The notes under the pieces are model-generated. The model searched no databases. It saw only the letters and a list, made by a program, of their open reading frames with translations, and was not told the DNA's origin. A stretch of DNA of 15,724 nucleotides, taken from positions 1 to 15,724 of the forward strand of contig DAOULQ010000052.1 in NCBI GenBank assembly GCA_034419095.1. Reading direction: 5' to 3'. This document shows positions 6,760 through 14,607 of the stretch, one piece after another; position 1 is the stretch's first letter, and every line of letters starts with the position of its first letter. Both the position numbers and the translations under genes were made by a program. This DNA comes from UBA7937 sp034419095. Its GTDB lineage: Bacteria; Chloroflexota; Anaerolineae; UBA7937.

Positions 6760-7893
6760 CTACCAATTATACTTGCCATATTCTAGGGCTGCCTGAAACA
6801 TGGCGCGAATGTTCTGCGGTGGAACCTCTGGCTGAATGTTATGCACGGGAGCAAGAACATAGCCACCCCCGACGCCCAAGTCATCGATTCGCTTCTTGAC
6901 CTCCTGATAGACCTCTGCGGTGTCACCATAGGGTAAGACGTGCTGCGTATCGATCGCTCCCCAGAACATCATCTTGCTGCCGAATTCCTTCTTCAATCGC
7001 TTCGTCTCCATTCCAGCCGCTGACACCTGCACCGGGTTCATTGCATCTACGCCAATGTCTATGAAATCGCCGATAAGGGGCGAAACAGCGCCATCTGTAT
7101 GTAGTACGAGCTTGGCGTCGGTATGACTCTTTATGTGCTCGTAGAGCGTTTTTTGTCGTGGCTTGATCATGCGCCTGTATAGGCCCGGAGAAATGAGAGG
7201 GCTATTCTGCGTACCCAAATCGTCTGCGCAATATACAACATCTACGTATCTGCCGGCGGCCGAAAGCAGCCTATCTATCATCTGCAATTGAACTTCTACC
7301 CCTTTGTCCAGAAGGCAGCCAGCAAATCGAGGATTTGCTATCAGATTAATATACCAATTCTCGAATCCACACATTCTCTCGCCAAGGGAGTTGACTCGCC
7401 CCGGAAGTGCCATAACAATCGCATAGTCCGTATTGTGGTAGAGCTCCCTCGCCCTCTGCTGAAGCTCTCCCATTTGCCTTGCACTCGGAGGCTCTGGCCA
7501 ATCATGCGTCCTGAGACTTGCCATATCGGGTCCCCCGGCGAAAGGCGGACCGCTCGCGTAATAGTGCCCTTCTTGAGTCTTGGCCCAGAGCACACCCCAA
7601 GAGTCCTTGTAAGATTGAGGTATCCCCTGTGTGTCTTCAAGTCCCGCGGGCGTTGCGGTTAGTATGCGAGTATCTATGTCGAAGAACTTCAGGATTTGCT
7701 CGTCTATCTTTGCTAAGCGGTTCCTCCGGACGATGAATTCCGTTTCTGACATAATGCCAAGATGCTTTTTTAGTCTCTCGTATGCCTCGACAGTAATGCC
7801 GCTAGCGATGGTACCAAAGTCGAGCGGTATCCTATCAGGTTGCTGGTGATTCAAAGCCCTTAGAACCCTGTCTCGATGGCTTATCAGACCCAA
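6760..7893 (-). CDS. Uroporphyrinogen decarboxylase-like protein, probable corrinoid-linked methyltransferase
   Basis: 377 residues of the URO-D/MtaA-like TIM-barrel superfamily. It begins SHRDRVLRALNHQQPDRIPLDFG (about 5-27), the standard opening 'R-x-R-V-x-x-A-L-N-H-x-x-P-D-R-x-P'. It later shows YADD-like YCADDLGTQNSPLISP (221-236), KLVLHTDGAV (261-270), DAMNPVQ (283-289), FWGAIDTQHVLPYG (310-323) and the closing GYVLAPVHNIQPEVPPQNI (344-362). True heme-pathway enzymes are shorter in the middle and lack this ending. MtaA/MtbA thiol methyltransferases carry a zinc HxC motif, whereas this protein has HTDG at 265-268, so it is not a coenzyme M enzyme. Proteins of this subgroup often lie beside corrinoid proteins. 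It may be the substrate-specific methyltransferase of the corrinoid system here, but substrate and reaction are unproven. The first codon is TTG at 7893 with GAGG about 9 nt upstream; an in-frame TGA lies four codons before it, so no earlier start exists. Confidence 0.85.
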   Translation of the reverse strand: MGLISHRDRVLRALNHQQPDRIPLDFGTIASGITVEAYERLKKHLGIMSETEFIVRRNRLAKIDEQILKFFDIDTRILTATPAGLEDTQGIPQSYKDSWGVLWAKTQEGHYYASGPPFAGGPDMASLRTHDWPEPPSARQMGELQQRARELYHNTDYAIVMALPGRVNSLGERMCGFENWYINLIANPRFAGCLLDKGVEVQLQMIDRLLSAAGRYVDVVYCADDLGTQNSPLISPGLYRRMIKPRQKTLYEHIKSHTDAKLVLHTDGAVSPLIGDFIDIGVDAMNPVQVSAAGMETKRLKKEFGSKMMFWGAIDTQHVLPYGDTAEVYQEVKKRIDDLGVGGGYVLAPVHNIQPEVPPQNIRAMFQAALEYGKYNW

Positions 7894-8418
7894 AGCAAAA
7901 GCCTCACTTTCTAAGCCTTCTCGCCACGTTAGCGTTCAATTGCACCCCATGTCTGGATTTCAAAGCTAGGCCAGTCTGTCGATCGAATACTGCAAAAAGC
8001 GGGTGCCACGCCGCGAGGACATTCACGCCGACCCAACCCATCACTGTTGTCGCACCATTCCCAAATATCATAAGTCTTCTGCCTGACGCTGTAGATCGTT
8101 ACACGAGCATTTGTTTTTTGTCTAGCCAACGAGTACGATGCTTCCTTATGCTGCTTGCGAGCACCCTCGCCACGTTAGAGCCAGCAGCGGGATAAGGAGC
8201 TGTGAAATCGATCCCGTTCTTCCCAGCAGGGCAGTCTGGTGCAATCCACTTAGCTGTAGAGACGGGGTATCACGACGGCGAAGACCTCCGTCTAGCATCA
8301 GATTCCATCGATGGCCACGTTCAGCTCTCAATCAGTAGCCGGCCATGTATCTTACTTTCTTTGCGGCCGCGAGAAGTACGGCTATGGTATACATAGCGAT
8401 ATCTGGAAGGATCGAGAC
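7894..8418. other. Intergenic region, 525 bp, no recognisable gene
   Basis: Peptides encoded here have no family resemblance. The stretch contains a 13-bp direct repeat CTCGCCACGTTAG (7920-7932 and 8166-8178) and a weak hairpin just after the LarA gene (8381-8397). I saw no clear promoter for the UroD-like gene. It separates the transporter/FAD/LarA operon from the UroD-like gene. Confidence 0.45.
8381..8397 (-). terminator. Weak hairpin 21 nt after the LarA gene
   Basis: GCTATG-GTATA-CATAGC has perfect 6-bp arms and lies just downstream of the racemase stop on the minus strand. It is AT-rich and is not followed by a T run, so it is at best a weak or factor-dependent end point of the operon. 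Confidence 0.25.
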
Positions 8419-9696
8419 TCAGGACACTCGCCCTTCCGACCGGAGGGTGGGTAAGGTGTTGGGAGCACATGGTAGCACGGTGACTGTAGCTTGTTGCCCG
8501 CTCTGAACCAGAGCCGCGCTGAGTGCCTCTTGCACACTCCTGGAAGGCCTGAAACCGAGAGCTGTGACCTCGTGATCTTTGATCCCGTCCGAGACGAGAA
8601 CGACTCTAGCATGCTCTCGGATAGTAGCCCATGCTATCGCTAACGCTGCCGCTGGCACATCATCAATCTCTCCCCTCTCAACCTTGCTGTGGATCTCTGC
8701 TGCTGATAGACTAGCAAATGACGGAAGACTAGAGTGAACTCGACTCACACCCTCCGGGCAGGACGCAGCTACTATAATGCTCCCTCCTGCCTTCACGATT
8801 CTTGCCGCCGGATATAGTGACTTGTGTGCTTGCCAGAAATCCAGCTCACAACAGTGTGCGTTGGCAAGTACGATATCAGTCCGTCTTGCAAAAGGAACAG
8901 CCCATACCTTCCTTGCTCGCTTTGCACCTTCACAGAAAGCCTGACACATGTCACCGAACACAGCCGTGACCGTCTCGCCAGAGGCGTTAAGGACGGCATC
9001 AAACACAACGGACCTGCTGGTTAATCGGGAAACTGCTTCCATCTCATCGCGGACGATATTGTCGACCTCGCCGAGATAGTCAGGGCGTGTGGTCGTGCTC
9101 AGAAGATGGGTATGGCCTACCGTGTCCCGTCCAGCCACTCCTGTGGCGATTATTTTTGCACCTCCGGAGAACCCGCAGATGTGATGCGGAACTATGCTCC
9201 CTACACCAATCACTAGATCTGCCGACGCTACAGTCCGATTCAGCAGAACCCGCGCACCACGCGGTGTAGTACCCGCCTCGACGAGATTGGCGGCAAGGCA
9301 GTCATGATTCTCCACCCGAATTCTATTAACAACAGCATTTCCATACTTGGTGCGAATCTCGGCCCCAGTCATGGGCCGATGGGTTCCCAAGCCGACTACA
9401 AGTGTGATCTGTTCGCTGTCAATTTGCGCTGCGTTCAACTCATCCAATATCATCTCGACCATGGATCTAGTGGGGGTTTGCCTAGTGATGTCGTCACCTA
9501 TGATTGCAATTTTCCTTGCGCGCCGCGCCATCTCTTTGAGTACTGGCGTACCCATCGGGCGCTCTAATGCATCTCGAAGAATATCCTTAGGATTTTTCAC
9601 TGCCCGAACTTGTGGAGGGTACAACACAGCAAACAAGTTCTCGTCTGGCACTTCGACTGGAATAATTCTGCCGCCAAACGTCAGGTTTATGAGCAT
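8419..9696 (-). CDS. larA: LarA-type nickel-pincer hydroxyacid racemase/epimerase
   Basis: 425 residues, the usual LarA length. LarA enzymes racemise or epimerise 2-hydroxy acids by hydride transfer through a nickel pincer nucleotide covalently bound to a Lys. Motifs: IGDDITRQTP (66-75), GLGTHRPMTGAE (102-113) with His106, PHHICGFSGGAKI (170-182) with His171 and Lys181, and GRDTVGHTH (189-197) with His197. The spacings His171-Lys181 (10) and Lys181-His197 (16) equal those of the Lactobacillus plantarum enzyme (His174, Lys184, His200), so the cofactor-binding set looks intact. The gene begins 1 nt after the stop of the FAD oxidoreductase, with AAGGAG inside that gene, so translation is probably coupled. 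Beside a tetronate kinase/PdxA2 pair it may invert C2 of a sugar acid, for example interconverting threonate and erythronate, rather than act on lactate. The cofactor genes larB, larC and larE are not in the window. Confidence 0.9.
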   Translation of the reverse strand: MLINLTFGGRIIPVEVPDENLFAVLYPPQVRAVKNPKDILRDALERPMGTPVLKEMARRARKIAIIGDDITRQTPTRSMVEMILDELNAAQIDSEQITLVVGLGTHRPMTGAEIRTKYGNAVVNRIRVENHDCLAANLVEAGTTPRGARVLLNRTVASADLVIGVGSIVPHHICGFSGGAKIIATGVAGRDTVGHTHLLSTTTRPDYLGEVDNIVRDEMEAVSRLTSRSVVFDAVLNASGETVTAVFGDMCQAFCEGAKRARKVWAVPFARRTDIVLANAHCCELDFWQAHKSLYPAARIVKAGGSIIVAASCPEGVSRVHSSLPSFASLSAAEIHSKVERGEIDDVPAAALAIAWATIREHARVVLVSDGIKDHEVTALGFRPSRSVQEALSAALVQSGQQATVTVLPCAPNTLPTLRSEGRVS

Positions 9697-9697
9697 C

Positions 9698-11095
9698 CTA
9701 CAAGATCACTCCTTGATCCCTAAGAGATTCACGCAATCGTCCAGGGTCCAGATCTCGGGGACTTACCACATCTGCCACACAAAGGGCAGCTGCTGTTCCA
9801 GCAGCCTGCCCCGTGACCATGCACGGCACCTGATTGCGAGTTGAGCCAAGAGCTTCCCGAGTCACGCTGATGCAGCGGCCAGCGGTTAGAAGATTGTCCA
9901 CATTCTTAGGTATTAGACAGCGGTAGGGGATATCGTATGCCTTACCCTCTTCAATATGGCGGTGACGAATGGTGCCGTTTGGCTCATGGATGTCCATGCA
10001 ATAGGCCCCTTTACCAATACCGTCCGGGAACTCTCGTCCCTTGAGGATATCGTCCTCAGTAAGGGTATACTCCCCTACCATTCGCCGCGTTTCTCGTACA
10101 CCGATCACGGGAGCCGTATCGATTAGACGACACTCGGAAAACCCGGGAATGTAGCTGCGGAAGAAAGCTAGCAATTGATAAACTTGGTCCATTGCCTCCA
10201 ATTGAGCAGCTGTTAGATCCCGTGGATCCGTACCATCCCTGCCGAGTATGTTGGATGTGTTGACGAGGATAACTCCTTCCTGTGGAGTAATCTCTATGAT
10301 GAGGCGCTCTCGTGTCTTGGGGAATTCACCAGTCTTTTTCTTCTGTTCTATCAAGTCGAAGAACCCTGTCAACAGAGGGACATCCTTGAAGGATTCGATT
10401 CCGGCTACGATCTCCTCTGTAGTCTCGCCGATGTAGGGATCCTCTCCAAGAAGGAATTGGTCGGGGTGGGTTTTAACATAATCGACAATCTCTTGGGTTC
10501 GAACGTTTCCCACGCGGAAGGTGAGAGTCATTGACATGGTCAGGCCATCCGTCCGGCGCCCTTTCTCATAGGGCACGCCAGCCTCGACGGCAACGTCAGC
10601 GTCACCTGAGCAGTCGATGATAATGGAACTCAGGACGATGCCCCAACCAGCTTTGTTTGTCACTACTACACCTTTGATCGTATTATTGGCCAGTATTGCA
10701 TCTACAACCATCGTGCGCAGCAACAGCTGAACGCCAGCCTCTTTGCACATATCCAGCAAAACGTGCTTCAGAACCTCCGCGTCAAATGGGGTCACAGAGA
10801 AAGCATTGCCATACGGATTCCGCAAGTGACCCGGTGGTACCGCTCCACCACGCTTCAACAGTCGGTCGACAATCTCTTGTGGAATACCCCGGGCAATCTG
10901 TTCGCCCCGCATGTTGTGGAAAGTAAGAAACGAGGAGACCATGGCTGCTGTACTGGTGCCGCCGAGGAAGCCATTGAGTTCGATCAAGAGTGTCCTAGCC
11001 CCACTGCGAGCAGCCGCAATAGCTGCTACCACCCCGGCTGTGCCGCCTCCAACTACTAGTACCTCTTGCCCTTCGTAAGCCATGTTGAACGCCAT
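9698..11095 (-). CDS. FAD-dependent oxidoreductase (FAD_oxidored family)
   Basis: 465 residues. The N-terminus has the dinucleotide fold VLVVGGGTAGVVAAIAAARS (about 12-31), then TLLIELNGFLGGTSTAAMVSS, with an acidic Glu39 for the adenosine ribose. The middle has IIIDCSGDADVAVEAGVPYE, and the end has LLTAGRCISVTREALGSTR followed by MVTGQAAGTAAALC. That ending is the FAD-contacting signature of the FAD_oxidored group, whose members are mostly of unknown substrate and are common near sugar-uptake and polysaccharide genes. No signal peptide is seen, so the enzyme is cytoplasmic. ATG at 11095 is chosen because GGAGGGGG lies 6 nt before it; the next in-frame ATG at 11083 is less well placed. It sits 55 nt after the permease gene and 1 nt before larA, so the two enzymes probably act on the same imported compound, perhaps as sugar or sugar-acid oxidation followed by epimerisation. 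The electron acceptor is unknown. Confidence 0.85.
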   Translation of the reverse strand: MAFNMAYEGQEVLVVGGGTAGVVAAIAAARSGARTLLIELNGFLGGTSTAAMVSSFLTFHNMRGEQIARGIPQEIVDRLLKRGGAVPPGHLRNPYGNAFSVTPFDAEVLKHVLLDMCKEAGVQLLLRTMVVDAILANNTIKGVVVTNKAGWGIVLSSIIIDCSGDADVAVEAGVPYEKGRRTDGLTMSMTLTFRVGNVRTQEIVDYVKTHPDQFLLGEDPYIGETTEEIVAGIESFKDVPLLTGFFDLIEQKKKTGEFPKTRERLIIEITPQEGVILVNTSNILGRDGTDPRDLTAAQLEAMDQVYQLLAFFRSYIPGFSECRLIDTAPVIGVRETRRMVGEYTLTEDDILKGREFPDGIGKGAYCMDIHEPNGTIRHRHIEEGKAYDIPYRCLIPKNVDNLLTAGRCISVTREALGSTRNQVPCMVTGQAAGTAAALCVADVVSPRDLDPGRLRESLRDQGVIL

Positions 11096-11150
11096 GGCAA
11101 TCCCCCTCCTCTCAAGGACCTGAATTTAAACTCTATCGAGATGAGCACCC

Positions 11151-11999
11151 CTATTTCAGGGCACCGGCTGTCAAGCCTCTTACCATATGCTGCTGCAGAA
11201 AGAAGCTGAACAGTAAGACAGGTAATATCACAATTGTGGCTTCAGTGGCCATCTGCTGCCAGTAGATTTGCATCTCGCCCAGCGTTTGCGAAATGACTAC
11301 AGGCATCGTGACAGCACGCACAGTGGTGAAGATGAAAGCGAACATGAACTCGTTCCACGCTGATACAAACACAAATATCGCTGTCGCAGCAAAACCAGGG
11401 CCCGCCAGGGGCAATGTGACCCTCCACAAGGCACCCAGGCGCGAAGTCCCGTCAATCATCGCCGCCTCTTCGAGATCGAGCGGGACCGTATCAAAAAAGG
11501 TTTTCATCATCCAGATACCTAATGGTACATTGAACGCTGTGTAGATGAGAATCAAGCTCCAGCTTGTATCGGTCAACTTGATTGAACTCATCATGAGAAA
11601 CACTGGTATTACTGCGGTGATTGGCGGAAGTAGGCGACTGGCGAGCACGGTATACAATAGAGGCCGCCGGCCCGGGAAAACATAGCGGGAAAAAGCAAAA
11701 CCCGCCAAGCTGGCCAAGACCAAGACGAAAAGGCTTGTCCCTAGAGCGACAACCGTGCTATTCTTCAGATTGGGAAGGATGGAGGAGCTGTGCCCCATAC
11801 TGAGAACATCGCGATAGGCGTCAAGGCTGGGCGAAAACAGTAGCTTGGGCGGAGAAGCGAAAATATCTACCCGTTTCTTCAATGAAGTCAACACGATCCA
11901 GACGATGGGAAGCAAGCTCCAAATAAGCAGTAGTACCACTAGTACGCCTTTGAGCATCTGGCCAGAAAACCGTCTCAACTTCTGTATCGATATCATCAC
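11151..11999 (-). CDS. CUT1 sugar ABC transporter permease, MalG type
   Basis: About 281 residues with six predicted membrane segments, the first being VLLLIWSLLPIVWIVLTSL. The cytoplasmic EAA loop EEAAMIDGTSRLGALWRVTL with GP downstream contacts the ATPase, and the late position of this loop plus the short N-terminus marks the MalG-type subunit. The gene overlaps the MalF-type gene: GTG at 11999 overlaps by 4 nt (GTGA) and the adjacent ATG at 11996 overlaps by 1 nt (TGATG). I list the longer form; the ATG may be the real start. It works with the binding protein and the other permease. No ATPase gene is present, so a shared MsmK/UgpC-like ATPase from elsewhere is expected. Confidence 0.92.
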   Translation of the reverse strand: MMISIQKLRRFSGQMLKGVLVVLLLIWSLLPIVWIVLTSLKKRVDIFASPPKLLFSPSLDAYRDVLSMGHSSSILPNLKNSTVVALGTSLFVLVLASLAGFAFSRYVFPGRRPLLYTVLASRLLPPITAVIPVFLMMSSIKLTDTSWSLILIYTAFNVPLGIWMMKTFFDTVPLDLEEAAMIDGTSRLGALWRVTLPLAGPGFAATAIFVFVSAWNEFMFAFIFTTVRAVTMPVVISQTLGEMQIYWQQMATEATIVILPVLLFSFFLQQHMVRGLTAGALK

Positions 12000-12880
12000 T
12001 CTTCCCGATAGAAGAACTTTATGTATAAGGCGCTGAGAACGCCACCGAGTACCAGAAGCACCGTACTCAACGTTGCAGCGTAGCCACCATCCAGATATCG
12101 AAAATAAGTTCGGTACACGAGAATGCCCAGAGGCAACGTGGACGTTCCAGGACCGCCACCGGTCAGAATGAAGATGAGATCAAAAATCCGTAGCTTGAAA
12201 ATAGTTTCGAAAGTAAGCGCAATCAGCAGCGATGGAATCAACAGGGGGAAGGTTATATATCGAAAGATCTGCCGAGATGAAGCACCGTCCACCTTGGCAG
12301 CCTCGAATACTTCGCTCGGGATGGAAGCTAAGCCAGCCAACAAGATCAGCATGACGAAAGGCGTAGATCTCCAAATCTCTGGGATGGCCACTGCGAAGAA
12401 AGCCGGTCCTGAGCTGCCCAGCCAGTTGATATCTCTTAGCCCGACGAAACCCAATAGATACGTCAGTAATCCGTAGTCGCGCGCCCATAGGAGTCGCCAG
12501 GTCAACCCTCCAGCGAGCCGAGCAGTCATGTATGGCAGAATCACCAAGGGAGCGATGAATCGGGTCGCCCGACCGAGGCCGTTGAGCAGGAGGGCGACGG
12601 CCATGCCAATGAATGACTCGCAACTAATGGTAAAGACGAGAAAAGCCAGAGTGAACCGTAGAACCTGCCAGAAGAGATGATCTTGGGTGAACAAGTGCGC
12701 GTAGTTCTGGAAGCCAACAAAGCTTGCTTTGGCCGGGGATGCAAAACGCCAAGAATGAAAAGAGAGATAGGTATTGTAGATCGCAGGATATAACAGAATC
12801 AGCCCCAGTATAATGAAAGCCGGAGCTATGAGAACGTACGGTTCCAAGAGCTGTCGCCGTAACCTACGGGCACCTTGCAT
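11996..12880 (-). CDS. CUT1 sugar ABC transporter permease, MalF type
   Basis: 294 residues with about six membrane segments, beginning PYVLIAPAFIILGLILLYPA and ending STVLLVLGGVLSALYIKFF. The EAA loop is FEAAKVDGASSRQIFRYITFP (about residues 191-211). The start YVLIAPAFIILGLILLYPAIY is the typical opening of short MalF/UgpA-type permeases. ATG at 12880 has GGAGAG about 6 nt upstream. The C-terminus overlaps the MalG-type gene, so the two are translationally coupled. A hairpin separates it from the upstream binding-protein gene. Confidence 0.93.
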   Translation of the reverse strand: MQGARRLRRQLLEPYVLIAPAFIILGLILLYPAIYNTYLSFHSWRFASPAKASFVGFQNYAHLFTQDHLFWQVLRFTLAFLVFTISCESFIGMAVALLLNGLGRATRFIAPLVILPYMTARLAGGLTWRLLWARDYGLLTYLLGFVGLRDINWLGSSGPAFFAVAIPEIWRSTPFVMLILLAGLASIPSEVFEAAKVDGASSRQIFRYITFPLLIPSLLIALTFETIFKLRIFDLIFILTGGGPGTSTLPLGILVYRTYFRYLDGGYAATLSTVLLVLGGVLSALYIKFFYREE

Positions 12881-12970
12881 TGTGCTCTCCGTGAATCACG
12901 CTTGAGGCTTCGTCCACAGTTCTTACGATCTCTCCAGATCGGGTTTCGCGCCTTTTTCCTTGACTCACAT

Positions 12971-12999
12971 GCCCGGGTGGCCTTAAGGGCCACCCGGGC
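12971..12999. terminator. Strong 12-bp hairpin between binding protein and permeases
   Basis: GCCCGGGTGGCC (12971-12982), loop TTAAG, GGCCACCCGGGC (12988-12999) is a perfect GC-rich stem. It lies 35 nt after the binding-protein stop and about 90 nt before the permease start, all read on the minus strand. No T run follows, so full termination is unlikely. Such intercistronic hairpins usually protect the upstream mRNA or partly end transcription, giving more binding protein than permease. Confidence 0.7.
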
Positions 13000-13034
13000 T
13001 AGATATGAAGTGCGTGCCCACTACGCCAGTATGC

Positions 13035-14411
13035 CTACTGCAGCAGTGCGTCGATCCGGTCACATGCTGACATCATAGCATCCTCTGGCGACTTGGTCCC
13101 GTCCAATGCGTACGTGATTTCCTCGGAGGCGATATCCTGCATCTGGGGATACAGTTCGTGCGTTGGCTCAAATACCGATGCTGCAGTTGCCTTCAACCAA
13201 TCCTCGGCCAACGGGAATTTCTCCAGGTATGCCTCCGATAGATATGAAGACTGTCTAATGGGACCGTTGCCGTTGAGAGCCTGGAATAGTTGAGCCTCTT
13301 TGTTAGTCAGCGCTTCGACAAAGGCCCACGCGGCAGCTTTGTTATCACTATCAGCGTTAATGCCCATGCACCAGCCAGCATTCATGGTGCGCCCGGGTTC
13401 AACCCCGGGAGAGTGAGGCACCAAGGCCCAAGCCACCTTGTCAGTCACCAGGGAAGCTTCTGGATCAATCAACTTTTCCCAATAGGGAGCCATGTAAACG
13501 CCCATCGCCGCACGGCCTTGCTGCATATACGCGATATATTCATCGCGGCCTACGGCTAGCATATCAGGTGGCGCCCAACCCTCCTGGTAGATGGTCACAA
13601 GATCTTTGAGCGCTGCCACTCCAGCATCGTTGTCGAGTTCGCAACTGGTCATCTCTTTGTTGAGGAATTCCCCGCCATGGGCGAATAGGTATCGGACGTA
13701 GTCCTGCATGACCTCATAGCCGGGCTTACCTCGTTGAACAACCCCGTAGATATCGACCTGGCCATCGTTGTCAGAGTCTATGGTCAGCTCCTCGGCTGCC
13801 TTGAGGAAGTCTTCCCATGTTTCGGGCACACTCATGCCGCGCTCCTCGAAGAGATCCTTTCGGTAGTAGAGCATGGCGGTTCCAATGCGGTAAGGTATGG
13901 CCTTCTGAACTCCATCGAATCGCCCAGCCTCTACCAACGAGCCGATCATGTCATCGAACTCGTACTCCGGCTCTGCATCTTCAATGTAGGTATCCAATGG
14001 CTCAAGGTACTGGGCAAGCTCTGGGTTCAGCCACGCATAGTTGATGTGTGCCACATCCCACCCGGCGGTGCCAGCCATCACTTCCACTAAGATCTTCTCT
14101 CGGAGCGGCTCAGAGTCCAGGAGAACCACGTCTACCTTGGCGCCGGTAGCCTCCTCAAAATCACGAACCAAACCCTCATCTCCACCACTCAAGTCGTAGA
14201 ATAGGCTGTGTGTAAACCATGTGATTGTCACTCCCTCCAGAGAGAGACTCTCTTCTGTAGGAGTTGGCGCTGCAACTGTGGCAGTTGGTGCTGCGACAGT
14301 AGCAGTGGGAGCCGCGGGCGTCGGTGTTGCAGGCTGAGCACAGCCCACCATAAGGCACGCAATGACAACACCGATTGCGAACACAGATAGTTTCTTAATT
14401 AACGGGTCCAT
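13035..14411 (-). CDS. CUT1 extracellular solute-binding lipoprotein (family 1)
   Basis: 458 residues from the ATG at 14411, which has AGGAGG about 10 nt upstream; a reading 10 codons longer lacks a ribosome binding site. The N-terminus has a Lys-containing n-region, a hydrophobic core (LSVFAIGVVIACL) and the lipobox LMVG-C with the lipidated Cys24. A linker of about 25 residues rich in Ala, Pro and Thr follows, with AAPTATV repeated, a style common in Chloroflexota lipoproteins. The mature part starts VTITWFTHSLFYDL. It shows the family-1 binding-protein layout: VRDFEEATGAKVDVVLLDSE, WDVAHINYAWLNPELAQYLEP, YRIGTAMLYYRKDLFEERGM, ETWEDFLKAAEEL, GRAAMGVYMAPYW and NKAAAWAFVEALTNKEAQ. It delivers a sugar or sugar derivative to the two permeases encoded next. 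The ligand cannot be told from sequence. Confidence 0.93.
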   Translation of the reverse strand: MDPLIKKLSVFAIGVVIACLMVGCAQPATPTPAAPTATVAAPTATVAAPTPTEESLSLEGVTITWFTHSLFYDLSGGDEGLVRDFEEATGAKVDVVLLDSEPLREKILVEVMAGTAGWDVAHINYAWLNPELAQYLEPLDTYIEDAEPEYEFDDMIGSLVEAGRFDGVQKAIPYRIGTAMLYYRKDLFEERGMSVPETWEDFLKAAEELTIDSDNDGQVDIYGVVQRGKPGYEVMQDYVRYLFAHGGEFLNKEMTSCELDNDAGVAALKDLVTIYQEGWAPPDMLAVGRDEYIAYMQQGRAAMGVYMAPYWEKLIDPEASLVTDKVAWALVPHSPGVEPGRTMNAGWCMGINADSDNKAAAWAFVEALTNKEAQLFQALNGNGPIRQSSYLSEAYLEKFPLAEDWLKATAASVFEPTHELYPQMQDIASEEITYALDGTKSPEDAMMSACDRIDALLQ

Positions 14412-14435
14412 TCTTCTGCTCCCTCCTAGTGAACT

Positions 14436-14453
14436 TGCCAATACTTCTTGGCA
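14436..14453. promoter_or_regulatory. Operator-like palindrome upstream of the binding-protein gene
   Basis: TGCCAATACTTCTTGGCA is an imperfect palindrome of TGCCAAGA-N2-TCTTGGCA with one arm mismatch. It lies 24 nt upstream of the ATG at 14411. The same site at the same distance precedes the cupin gene, so both are probably bound by one dimeric regulator. The family of that regulator is unknown. Confidence 0.65.
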
Positions 14454-14575
14454 CGGTTATTCAACCGGCTATTCACCCATCATTGATGCTATTCGCATCA
14501 GCAGAACTAGGCGATTCTCATAAGCATCACCTCTCTCCAAAAGATCGGTCAGGAGTTCCTGCACCCATTACCTTT

Positions 14576-14607
14576 CACTTGGTGGCGTTAGTTGGTTTTA
14601 CCAAGTG
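14576..14607. repeat. Inverted repeat after the cupin gene
   Basis: CACTTGGT (14576-14583) and ACCAAGTG (14600-14607) are perfect 8-bp arms. An alternative stem, TTGGT-TTT-ACCAA (14592-14604), uses the same right arm. It begins about 50 nt after the cupin stop. The mutually exclusive stems could be a terminator without a T run or an attenuator before the transporter operon. Confidence 0.4.

Noticed and set aside
6581..6766. Minus-strand 61-codon frame after the UroD-like gene
   Set aside because: No ribosome binding site, no family resemblance and overlap with the end of a real gene.
7920..8178. 13-bp direct repeat CTCGCCACGTTAG as a possible operator pair
   Set aside because: A 13-base repeat is expected about once or twice by chance in a window this size, it is not palindromic and neither copy has a clear promoter.
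12180..12623. Minus-strand 147-codon frame inside the MalF-type permease
   Set aside because: Shadow frame of a confidently identified permease gene.
13380..13410. tRNA T-arm-like sequence (GGGTTCAACCCC)
   Set aside because: It lies inside the binding-protein reading frame and has no acceptor, D or anticodon arms around it.
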